Origin: Pyronema omphalodes
Lineage: Eukaryota; Ascomycota; Pezizomycetes; Pezizales; Pyronemataceae
Length of the DNA stretch: 64,000 nucleotides
Direction: 5' to 3'
Assembly (NCBI GenBank): GCA_024516155.1
Contig: JAJJXM010000039.1
Location: 496,001 to 560,000 of the forward strand
The position numbers and the translations under genes are program-made. Of this stretch, positions 34,075 through 44,071 are shown piece after piece; position 1 is the stretch's first letter; each line of letters begins with the position of its first letter. Under the pieces are notes generated by a model. It ran no database searches. It was given only the letters and a program-made list of their open reading frames with translations, and had not been told where the DNA came from.

Positions 34075-34530
34075 TTTCTTTTTGGTCTTTTACCGCGAAA
34101 TTTTGCAGTTATATGCCTTCTCACTAGACTTTATAAGATGCAAAAACAAGTATTTTTAGGCAGTTACTAGCCTACTAGGGGGTTAAAGTACATATACCGG
34201 TACAGACATCATTTCTCTTCGAAGAGCGGCAAAACTGAGCGAGATTGGATGATGCCCCTCCCCGGCCGGATGGGAAGAGATCAGATATCAATGACTTGAG
34301 AGAGGATGTAACTGGGCAGAATACATGCGGAATAACAGTAAAAAGATTCATGCCATGCAGAAAAATCCAACATTTGGGGTATCAAGAGGGAGGTATGTGG
34401 TTGCGTGTAGAGTAGATAATGTAACATACCGCGCTCGTAACTGAGTACGGTTGGAAAATATATTTAAAAAGTACATATCAACCTACATGCAAAACTCCGC
34501 AACGTTTCAAGCATAAAACTATAGTATATA

Positions 34531-35004
34531 GGGATGCACACCAGACGAGACGAGACTGCCATTGGGCTCGAGACATCGCTTCGCGTCAGATTTCAGTCTC
34601 GTAAGTCTCGGGACGCTCGAGAATATAAGCGAGAAAAGACGTTTTATGAAACAACAAATAAAGCAGCAATTCTGCAGTATATTTTCTACCCCAATGCTCG
34701 TGCTCCTCCACGAACCCCTCTTAATCCTCCGACTCCGGTTGTCTATTGTAGCTCTTGATGAGCAGCGTGTAGTGCCGTGGTATACGTTTTCATGAGAAGC
34801 CGATTCTTACTCTTTTTAACGACTTTACCTGAAATACTAATCAGCGGAACAGGAAGAACAGACATATTTCACTTGATTGCGCGTTTTTTGCCCTACAAGG
34901 TCTCGAAAAGTCTCGAAATTATCTCATGTCGTGGATATCCAACGTCATTGATCCTAAGACCAATTTCGAACTCCTGTCCCGAATTCTTGTCTCGTGTGCA
35001 TCCT
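34531..35004. mobile_element. MITE-like element with TIRs and TA duplication
   Basis: 474 bp. The left end GGGATGCACACCAGACGAGA and the inverted right end AGGATGCACACGAGACAAGA form ~20-bp imperfect inverted repeats. TA stands on both sides (34529-34530, 35005-35006), as for Tc1/mariner-type elements. GTCTCG/CGAGAC motifs recur near both ends, like subterminal repeats. No transposase frame, so non-autonomous. The TA duplication alone is weak evidence for the superfamily. Confidence 0.6.
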
Positions 35005-35006
35005 TA

Positions 35007-36327
35007 ATCCTATCATATCATATCCTAACGTATTCTTCTTCGCTATCCCGATTCCCAACTCCTAATTTCTAGGATCAGACAGTATGTAATCAGTAATCAT
35101 CGATCTGAAACTATGACTATGAAACTATGAGAAAATCGAAAATATTCCAGACCAGCATTATCATCATCAGTAGCTGTTACTACATAAAATGATCACTCAG
35201 CATACACCAATTATTCACGAATCATGACTCATCACTCATGACTCATCACTCATGACTCTAGAAAGGATAGTTGATAAATACCCTTGGCCCAACAATTCCA
35301 TTTTCTATCGTACTTCACAGTTCAGCTACAGCATAACTAAGAATTTATAGAGGATCATGGACGCATGCAACGTCATGTAGCGTCATGTCGGAGGCTGGAT
35401 CGGGTTACTTCGGGGGTTTTAGTTCTGTCATTGTGATATATCAAGATGCACTAGTGTACGCATTGCATTGAATTTTATTTTTTTTCCACGCTCAATCATG
35501 TTTCTTTGCTTCCTTCCCTCCATCAAAGTCCACATAATTTAAAATTGAGAAGCTAGAAGCTAGAAGATGTATGATATTGAATAGCACACAACCCACCCGC
35601 ACAGCTCACAGCTCTCCTTGAATCATCAGGCAATAGTAACCTTGTATAGTGTGTAGTGGAAGTATAGAATTGTCGAATACAATCATTATTTTGTTTAGTC
35701 TCATAAACCCTGTGAATCTTGGTGTAATGATGTGTAAACTTTTGTTTGTTGGTTCAAATAGCGTAAGGAAAAAATGTTGATTTATTATTCAATTGATTTA
35801 CGGGTACTGAATGGTACCATGAGTACCTCTGGGACCTGGGACCGAATAAGTCCTTATTTGAGTATATGATAATCTCATTTATTGAACTGCAGGGGTGACA
35901 GCGTTATATCTGCGAAGATTTGATGATGATATGGACTTGATAATCTGGAAAAGTGGGTATACGGTTGATAGTCCGTTCTATTTTATATGAACTCTTCTCA
36001 GCAGAAAATAGTACACTTTATCACTGGGTTCCGGGCTAAACTAATGTTTTGAATTACTAGAAAACCATCTGTTGGCGGAGATACAACAAAAGGTATGGCA
36101 AACTAATTCGATTCCCGCAGCAAGCCAACCACTGTCAATGCGTTATCCACATTACCTCATCGCTCGTAATCATTCGCAAAACTCTGTCATATAGTTATGT
36201 CAGCTGATCAGCATTCTCAATGTCAGATGTTTCACGAAAACCGTACCTTCTGATCGCTACACAGTACTAACATGTCATATGGTACCGCCGACTGTGCTCG
36301 GTGCAGGGGTATACTGGTCCTCTTCAG
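35007..36327. other. Intergenic, no gene seen
   Basis: AT-rich, with a CATGACTCATCACT triple repeat near 35223-35258. No coding pattern or splice structure found. Confidence 0.5.
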
Positions 36328-37555
36328 TCATAATGTCGCAGTCGCTGCTCTCCTTTGGTCTTTTAGTATCTCTCTCTTTATGGGGGAGTATCCCTTTGAC
36401 GTGATAGTACTTACTGAATTTCCCGTGCTTGGACAGCGAGAGTGTTCTTCCAAGACATCCCGAAGTTGGCTAGCCTGTCTCTCGAATTCCGCTTTCAATC
36501 TGACAAGTTCCTGTCTTCTTTGTTGTTCCGTATGGTGAAATACTTCGAGGGCATCTTCAAGAGCCTTGCGGAACCCTCTTTCTTGTTCAACCTCATTACA
36601 CGACTGCTCCAACGCCTGAGACTTGGCATCGAGCTTTTCCGTGAGATCACGAATGGCTGCCTCTTTCTCAGCATCCGCATGGGCATGTTCGGTGTTGATA
36701 TCATCAATCTTTTCCTTCATCTCAGCCTCGAACTTGGTTTTTAAATCCTGTTTTTGATCGCGGAGCTTCTCGCGGAGCTTTCTCTGTGCATCGAGAAGGA
36801 TGTTGGATACATATTCACCGCGCCAATCAATCTCGCTCGGTTGGTTCCGGTTGCCCGGTGATTGTCTGATATTGTTAATCATCCTCTCAATGGCAGTTTC
36901 TCCTTCGTCTTCGTCTTCGTCTTCAAGTGTGTCAAGTAGTTCTTGGGCTTTATGTTCAATGTCGCTCTCGAGTTTTGTTGTTTGCGGGCCCCGGCGGAGC
37001 GGGCTCGGTGTAAGAGTTTCTCCCGTAGACGGTCTTTCACGGCGTTGTCAGTGGTATTTGCTGCTAGGCGCTGGAGCTTTTCTTCCACTTCCTGGATAAT
37101 TTGCTCGTCAATGAGCGCCTCCTGCGCTCTTTCTTCTTCGTTACTAGCTCCGCTGTGAATGCATGCATTCGGAGGATCGCGTTGTGGCTTTTAACCAGAG
37201 CACTATGACTATTATTATAAACATCGTTTATATTCCAGCAGTCCGTACAATGGGTTACGGCCAAATAACCGAAATCTCCAGGCACAACTGAATGGTGAAC
37301 TCCGGTCACATTTTGTGCGGGCAAATTTTGTGCGGGCAAAGGTGTTGAGTAGGACTTGTTGCGATCAATCACGAAAACTCTCCAGTGCCAGTAATCGTTT
37401 GGTTTAAAACACTCTGTTACGACCATGGGATCAACATCTTGACCAAATAAGTACTTGCAATTATCTAAATAGTTCTTATCAGCGCTACTGAACTCTTCAT
37501 GCTTCAGTGCAGTAGTCATACCAATGATTTGACGTTTTTCGAATATTGGATTCAT
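36328..37555 (-). CDS. Coiled-coil protein, hypothetical, frame disturbed
   Basis: Unrecognised. Reading from ATG 37555, a ~130-residue N-terminal region (QIIGMTTALKHEEFSSADKN..., with WHWRVFVIDR and HCTDCWN) is followed by long charged heptad-like helices. These run across three frames: first to about 37115, then EALIDEQIIQEVEEKLQRL to about 36980, then KLESDIEHKAQELLDTLEDE through LDAQRKLREKLRDQKQDLKT to the stop at 36328. The C-terminal part alone (36328-36882) is 184 aa of coiled coil ending in a Ser/Thr-rich tail. Two 1-nt frame changes are needed, with no introns visible. The helices continue smoothly across the joins, so they probably once formed one ~405-aa protein; error and decay are both possible. 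Confidence 0.6.
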
Positions 37556-38650
37556 CGATACCTCAATTCTCGGACAGTGGTAACCTATTATTGAAGTCGA
37601 GGCTGCTGTTTGCCAGAAGTAGAGTAATGAACGGTTGAGTGAGAAGGATCAGGTTTGGTTCGAAATTTGCATCTTATGTACGGGGAAGGTTACACTGCAT
37701 ACAATGCTTGGCACCACAACCCTCCTATGCACATACTCAGAGGGGTCGTTAAGGACTACACACCCTGATCATTCGGACATAGGATTAGAACAACCTCGAA
37801 TTATGGAGGTTTTTCTGAGCAATAGTGAGGGTTCAATAAACCTTTATGGCCAATCTTGACCACAATCATCAGAACAAAATTCAACAACACTACAAGGGCA
37901 GTTTCCATTGCATTCGCAGTCGTACATATGGCTGCACGTGGAAATGTCCAAGAAAGGAGTCAGATGGTTGTATGCAGAGTTCGGCACGGTCCGTCCACAA
38001 CTTCGGACGGACAGTCATTATGTAGTCCGATCCCGTCCACAAACTCAAAAAGACCGGACCGGACGGCAGGTGACGGCAGGACCGTAGGTTTCGGGTGAGC
38101 TAGTTTGCGGGGGTGGTTTGGTTCAAGTTTGCCAGACATTTTGGGCCGTAGCAGCGACGTTTTCAGCACTGTAGTAGATGAACACTTCATGCTGCACTTT
38201 AGCAAAACCTTTACACCCCATCGCAGGTGCACGCTCTACCCAGCAATAGTTTGACTGCCTATGGTGGTTTGATATTATTGTCACTTCTTAGTAAAGTAGG
38301 ATCCCGCTATAAATATTTCTTTTATCCTTCACATTCCATCTTCTACCATACAAGGATTTTCCACTTCTTTCATTACCGTGTAAGTCGAACATCAACAGCC
38401 ATCACTCAATTCATAGCAGAGCAAGAATATTCCAATGTTTTCATAGCCATTCTCTACACCTGTTCTGACCAGGAGCAGAACACTCTGCCTGTCATCTCAA
38501 GAGTTGTTTTTATCCGAGAAGGATGGGGAAGGATGCATTTTAGTGGAAGGAGAATCATTCTTATTCATCAGTATAGTTTTTGTTTTTGCAAGAACTTTAA
38601 TATAGCTGAGTTCAATTCGTGCAATGCATCAGAATCATCTAACCAAAACA

Positions 38651-38668
38651 CCATAAGCCGTAGTAAAG
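38651..38668 (+). repeat. Target-site duplication, left (18 bp)
   Basis: ACCATAAGCCGTAGTAAA, repeated exactly at 39231-39248. Confidence 0.8.
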
Positions 38669-39230
38669 GCAAAAGAGAAGATATGAGAGGACGAAGAGGA
38701 CAGGATAAGACAAAAGCTGAAGAGAGAGGTGAAAGGAGAGGTCTGAAAAGAAGGGGGAAAAGTCGAGGGGCGAAAGGAAAGAGGCGGAGTGAAATGGTAT
38801 CAAAGAGCAGAGAAGGGGAGCGAAGACCAGTGTAATGGAGCAGAGAAGAGAGGAGAAGAGAGGAGAGGAGCAAAGAGGATTGAAGTAGAGAGAAGAGGAG
38901 AGTTAAGGAGAGTTAAGGAGAGCATAGGAGAGCAGAAGAGAGCAGAAGAGAGCAGAAGAGAGCAGAGACAGGGTACGAATAACGAAGTGAGAGTGTAGAG
39001 TGAGAGTGCCGGGAGGGAAAAGAGCAAACAGGGCTCCAAAATGTAACGACGAGAATGAAAACCAGCAGGAGGAAGAGAGGTGGCAACAGGCCCAAGAAAT
39101 GAAGTACGCTCTGGGGCGGATCCCAGCGAGACTCCAAGGTAAGCTGGAGCCTCGAAATGTAATTAGACTGTGGCATACTTCATAACCTTAAGGTTGGGAA
39201 CGTTCAAGAAAATCAAATCAAATCAAATCA
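38669..39230 (+). mobile_element. Retroposon-like insertion, purine-rich, 562 bp
   Basis: Bracketed by a perfect 18-bp direct repeat and ending in a simple AATCA tail (AATCAAATCAAATCAAATCA), as expected for insertion by target-primed reverse transcription. The body is strongly purine-rich (GAGAAGAG... runs, 38690-39000) and then a mixed 200-nt 3' part. I see no box A/B pair or protein frame. It may be a SINE of non-tRNA origin, a 5'-truncated LINE tail or a retrocopied transcript. Confidence 0.7.
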
Positions 39231-39248
39231 ACCATAAGCCGTAGTAAA
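39231..39248 (+). repeat. Target-site duplication, right (18 bp)
   Basis: Second exact copy of ACCATAAGCCGTAGTAAA. Confidence 0.8.
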
Positions 39249-39328
39249 AAACCGCCGGTTGCGAGTGACCGGTAATGACGCTTGTTGTGGTCACCCACGG
39301 TCGCCCGCGGTCCGTCCCGTCCCGGTCA

Positions 39329-39453
39329 AGACATCGAAATATCCGATACCCTCGAAAAATCTTTTTATGTAATATACCCCTCGCTTGATTCCATGCTGCC
39401 GCACCAGCCGCGAAGAAGTTAGTTCGAGGCGGTTTTTTTTTTTTTTTTTTTTT
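39329..39453 (+). repeat. Block H, second copy, followed by a T22 tract
   Basis: 39329-39420 matches 14382-14479; a T tract of about 22 nt follows at 39431-39453. Confidence 0.6.
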
Positions 39454-40222
39454 TGTTTTTAAAGTTGAAATCCAGACGTGAGGCCCTTCCCCGCCCAGTT
39501 GTGAATAGCCCCTTTGAAGATTCTTGTGTGAGGACAAGGGCATCTGGGGTCACGTGATGTGCCCAGTCTCTGCCGAATTGATGTTGCTGGCATGCTCATT
39601 GATACACTCCATTATTGCGGTTGAAGATAAGCTTGAAAAGTGTGAGAGGAAGAGGCACTATTGAAGGTCGGTTTGGAACTGAAGAAAATCACGGTGGAAA
39701 ACATTACGCATTGCAATAACTTTGTCGCGGAACATGCGGCAGGTGCGGCAGCACGGACCTAAGCTGGGGATTTATTGAATAAAAATAAGCGACGGGAGCA
39801 TCTTGGATATTATGTTCAGTGGTGGTGGGCATCTGGCATAATTCCTGTAGATGTAAATACTATGCCATAGTATGGATGATGCACTGTCTGGATCACGCCT
39901 GTGCCATTTATATTGGGACGCGCAGTTGGCCTTACAATTTACCAACGTCCTATGTTTTCTTTTCCCTCGTGGAAGGGTTGATACTTGCCCTAAACCCATA
40001 CATCATTCATCACCACATGGTCGAGTTCAATGACACTTAGACGTCCAGCACAATGTCAGCCCCCCACAGCATTGAATATCTCAATACTCTGATACTTCAA
40101 CATCAACCCCATTCGTCCCTTGCCCATATAACGGTTGACCCTCAAGCCATGGCCGCCGCCTACAAATTGAGAAAATTTCACACTCCTGTCCTCCTCATCC
40201 GCGTCCTATTCCTCACAACACC

Positions 40223-42296
40223 ATGGATCAAAACTCGCTTTCCTCCAGCACGCTCGAATGGGAGCTATCCCTCTCCACCGCAATCGCCGAAAACTACTCC
40301 TCTTTCCTCTCACCACCTTCCGACGAAGACCAGAACTCCATCGTCGCAGCCTGGATGAAGGATCCTCGCTACAACATTTTCGATACGAAATTGCATCCAC
40401 TACAAACTCAAGTCAACGCGGTTCGACAATACATTATCCGCCTGGTTCATAACTGGAAAGCGGAATGTAAGCGTCGCTTGATTATTTCCATTTACGGTAC
40501 CATATTTTCTGTTCGTGATTCAAAGATTCATAATGAGGTTTATGATCTTCTTGCCCCGACTTTGAGATCGTACCATGAACTGGAAATACGTCAGAAGATT
40601 CTGGATGAGAGAAAAGAAGAACGGGATAGGCTTAGTATTATCGTTGCTGAACGCAATAATCCTTATGAAGAGTTAAGAGAGCGGACTGTTATACCGCAAC
40701 CAGAATATGAAAACAATGATCATGGTGGACACGACGAGCCTGATTATAATAACGAGCAGAAAGCGATACAGGAATCTAATACTGCTACTACTACCGCCAC
40801 TTCTTCAGGGCCAATTCGAACCACCACCAACCTTCTAACTGGCGGAAATATTCAGGAAATAGATATCGAAGATTTCCTGAAGTACGTGGCTACACGAGCT
40901 CAAGCTCCAGGTGCAGAAACGACTTATCCTCCAGAGTTCTATGCCCAGTTGGAACAGCTGCGTCAACAGGCTTACGAGACAGGAACCTTCGCGGTTGAAA
41001 CCTCAGCAGCCAGCAGCGAATCAACAGTTTCTTCAGCTGGAACAGATATCGAGGAGATAGAGTCACCTTCTAACGAGGGGCTTAGCCCTGAATTTCTCGA
41101 CACGGATCCCAATCCTACTGGTGATATCAACAACGATTTCGATATGGACCACCATGAAGACTATGAGCAAGAAGTACTTGAAATCGTTGAGACTACAGAT
41201 GCCCAAGACTACGAGCAAGAACTACTCAACACCGTTGGGCCTACCGAAGGCCATATTTCTTATCCTGAACAGGATATATCTCTCTCAGTCACACAGGCCA
41301 ATATCAATCCATCCCAGGGTCCATGGACCATGGCAGAAGGCGTCTCCACAGAACCTGAGAAAGCCTCTGAGTCGTTCAATCCCCCTCAACAAAACATGGC
41401 GCACTTCGAAGAGCCTGACTGGGACGAAATTTTAGCCGCCGTTGAAGCTTCTTTCGGCGCCGACCATTCAAATTCCCAGGAGGAGCAAATGACACCAGAA
41501 GAATTCGAAGCGTTCATGGCTCAATTCCCACGTATGCCAATGTTTGTAGATGGCGTTGATCCATTTCTTGCACCCATGGATGAATGGTTTGCCACGGATC
41601 AAAATAATAACCAGAATGCTGCTGCATCCTCGGAGTTTAATGGGGAGTATGCGGTGGAACAAATTATTAACCAACCGGCTACTACACCCTCCGGTTTTAA
41701 TGGGGAGTATGTGATGACTCAAACTATTAACCAGAATGGGGCTGTATCGTCAGTCTGGGATGGAGATGCCACCCCGCAGTGGCTTAGAGATATTGGTGAT
41801 AGTCTTGCGTTGAGAACTGATGCTAATGGATTTATCACCTTTGATGATTTCGACATGCCGAATGCTGAACCCGCGGGAAACATGCCTGTGCCGATGGAAA
41901 ATAACTTTCCTGTTGGAAATATGGATGCTGCAGCTAACTTTCCGATGGTGGACAATTTCTTTTCCAATGATCAGCCGCCTTTTGAGCTCAGTGATAACTC
42001 TAATGGCGCTTACCTTCCGGATATGAATTCTACTGAATGTACTGGTTCTTGTCCTTCCTGCTGTACTGAACCGGCCGAAGCCCAAACCCCCGGAACTGAG
42101 CCCACTGCTTGCTGCAGTAAGTACACAACGCCTCCCTACTTTTACTGATTTTTTAATGTTAGATTTACATCCAGACTGGGGACAAGATGTAGACTGGGAT
42201 CGTTTCATCGCATCCATTCAGTGGGAGGACATTCAGCAAGACCAGAATTATGTGGATTGGAACGGCATGCTGGATGAAACAAATGAAGAAAATTAA
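40223..42296 (+). CDS. Large acidic protein, hypothetical (675 aa)
   Basis: Two exons: 40223-42116 and 42163-42296. The 46-nt intron (GTAAGT, TTTACTGAT branch, ATGTTAG) joins in phase and is needed, since the unspliced frame stops in it. The N-terminal ~150 residues look folded and helical (FDTKLHPLQTQVNAVRQYII..., then a charged helix LEIRQKILDERKEERDRL). The rest is long, Glu/Asp/Asn/Gln-rich and probably disordered. A repeated FNGEYVMTQTINQ-type motif occurs twice, and a Cys cluster (CTGSCPSCC...ACC) spans the splice site. The C-terminus is Trp/Asp-rich (DWGQDVDWDRF, VDWNGMLDE). Acidic, aromatic-spiked tails resemble activation domains, but no DNA-binding domain is seen, so no function is assigned. 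The first ATG of the frame is used. Confidence 0.8.
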
Positions 42297-42580
42297 CATG
42301 CAGGCGGAATAATTGAAGGCGGAAAAATCTACAGAGCCGGAAGAGGGAAGATTTACTTATTGTTTTGTTTTGTTTTTAAGTCTTTGTAATTTGAGTTAAG
42401 ATAATGCGTTTTTTTATTTAACGATACGAGTTTTCATGAGTATTGTAAACCTTTCAGTGATCGCACGGCTTGGCTATGTAGTGTTAAGATTATCCTTTCC
42501 AATGAATCTCGAATGGTGGTTGGTGGAATACGACGTGCGCGGGGAGAATCACCACGACATGCCGGGAGTACGAGGTGCTG

Positions 42581-42641
42581 GACAAAAGTGACCGTCACCC
42601 CGCGCGGCGCTTAGCACAGAAAAGTGACGGTCACTTTTGTC
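42581..42641. other. Perfect 18-bp inverted repeat
   Basis: GACAAAAGTGACCGTCAC at 42581-42598 and its exact reverse complement at 42624-42641, separated by 25 bp containing GCGCGGCGC. Could be a hairpin in RNA or a paired binding site. Confidence 0.85.
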
Positions 42642-42836
42642 ACGGTACCGTACACATGCTAAGCCAGCGGCGGCAGTGTAATCATAGTGGTGAACGTCGC
42701 TGCAAGCGAGGAAACACCCAAGCACATATTATCACTCGGCCGCGTTATGATCCCCGGCGCGACTTCTGTTGCGACGACAAATAACACGCCACACCAACGC
42801 TAGAAAAACACCACGTTTCTCGCTTAATTATCCAAA

Positions 42837-43424
42837 TTGGGAAGACGGAGAGAATTCTCACGGCTTCACGAAATTCCACCTCCGAGGCCCATGGCTCCCA
42901 TGAAGCCTCCCCCCCCTCCATGCTTCGGCATCACCTCCGAAATGCATACTTTCAGCGGTAGCAACTCCTCCAGAGTGTCCACTCCCGCCCCAGCGTCCGC
43001 AGACGACGTGTTCGGCGCGTCTGCCCCCGGCACCCCTACGCGTGCGAGCAAGAACCTGCCGCTAAGTACCACGCCCGGTTCTGGATGGTCATCCAGCAGC
43101 CCCCTATCCTCGTGCCCCAGCACGGTCAAAAAACGAGCCCACGTCGCGGCCTTCGGGACTGCCATGGGACACGAACTGCGCTCCGCCCCAGCAGTAGGCA
43201 CACAGGCCTCACCGCTGGTAAGCTCGACCCTGCTTGAGCAGTTGGCTGCTCGCCTGGCAGCCACTGAAACCCGAATGCGCGCGCTGGAAGAAAAGCTCAG
43301 CCAGCAAGACTCCCGTCCCTGCTCGTGCCCGGCCTCGCAAGCCGCCCGCACCGCCCCCCGCACCTCACCGACCACCCATCCGACCGCCCCCACCGCTATC
43401 AGAATCCGTATCCACGGTTACTGA
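42837..43424 (+). pseudogene. ORF1-like N-terminal fragment of a LINE
   Basis: GC-rich open frame: Pro-rich start, Ser/Thr/Pro-rich middle, then a short coiled coil (LLEQLAARLAATETRMRALE) and a Ser/Cys/Pro tail. This is the same plan as the start of ORF1 at 44072. No zinc knuckles follow. It may be a truncated second copy or an extra leader ORF. Confidence 0.4.
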
Positions 43425-43663
43425 CGACAGGCAGCGCGGGGGTTTCGGCGGCGAGGATGGCGGCGGCGGGTTAGGTAAGGCTGGTAAGTTGGGAATGGGC
43501 AAGGGTTTGGCTGGGAAATCACAGGTGAGTTTTGGAGAGATGGGGATATCACAAGGGAACTTTTGTAGATAGGATTGTAGTAAATAGAAACTTGATTGTG
43601 TGAAGAAATAAACTACATACAAATTTCCTCCTCTTATACTTGCTCCTTCATGACTCGTGACTC

Positions 43664-43689
43664 AGCATTCTCCGCCTGCGGAGAATGCT
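43664..43689. other. 26-bp near-perfect palindrome
   Basis: AGCATTCTCCGC, CT, GCGGAGAATGCT: 12-bp perfect arms with a 2-bp centre, just before the leader repeats. Confidence 0.85.
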
Positions 43690-43697
43690 CTCAATGC

Positions 43698-43975
43698 TAA
43701 CCGCCGTGATAACTACATACATGACCAACATCCCCCACCATTTGCCAACCGCCGTAATTCCAAATAAGAAAACAAGGGAACAATACATACCAAAGATAAC
43801 TAACCGCCGTAATTCCAAATAATAATAACAAAGAAAGAGTACATACCAAAAGACATAACTACCTGGCTAACCGCCGTGATTCCAAATAATAAAGAAAGAG
43901 TACATACCAAAAGAGATAAGTAAAACATTCCAACATTTTCCTAGCCGCCGTGATACCTAAAATAAATTCAAATAA
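43698..43975 (+). repeat. Five degenerate leader repeats
   Basis: Units starting with AACCGCCGTGATTCC-like sequence at about 43698, 43747, 43801, 43868 and 43945, most followed by AAATAATAA...GTACATACCAAAAGA. Spacing rises from about 47 to 77 nt. Position before ORF1 suggests promoter monomers. Confidence 0.65.
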
Positions 43976-44071
43976 TAAATAACTCCTCACATATGAAAAT
44001 CCCCGGCAAGGGGCCCCCCCTTGCCCTAACCCTATCCCTATCACTTCATGATGGCGTAGCAGGTTGCTAGG

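Larger units (their letters stand above)
32900..34080 (+). repeat. Three tandem tRNA-Gly units with shared 5' flank
   Basis: Each unit has a degenerate ~110-nt leader (ATGGAGGTGGAA... CTACAGGCAACA-like) before the tRNA. tRNA starts are 33073, 33474 and 34004, so the spacing is 401 and 530 nt. Leaders are more diverged than the tRNAs. Confidence 0.65.

Noticed and set aside
38568..39039. Ser/Leu-rich frames over 38.6-39.0 kb
   Set aside because: Translations of a polypurine/polypyrimidine retroposon body, not genes.
42837..43424. Host gene at the first LINE ORF1-like frame
   Set aside because: Composition, coiled coil and position match LINE ORF1; no introns or host-like codon pattern.
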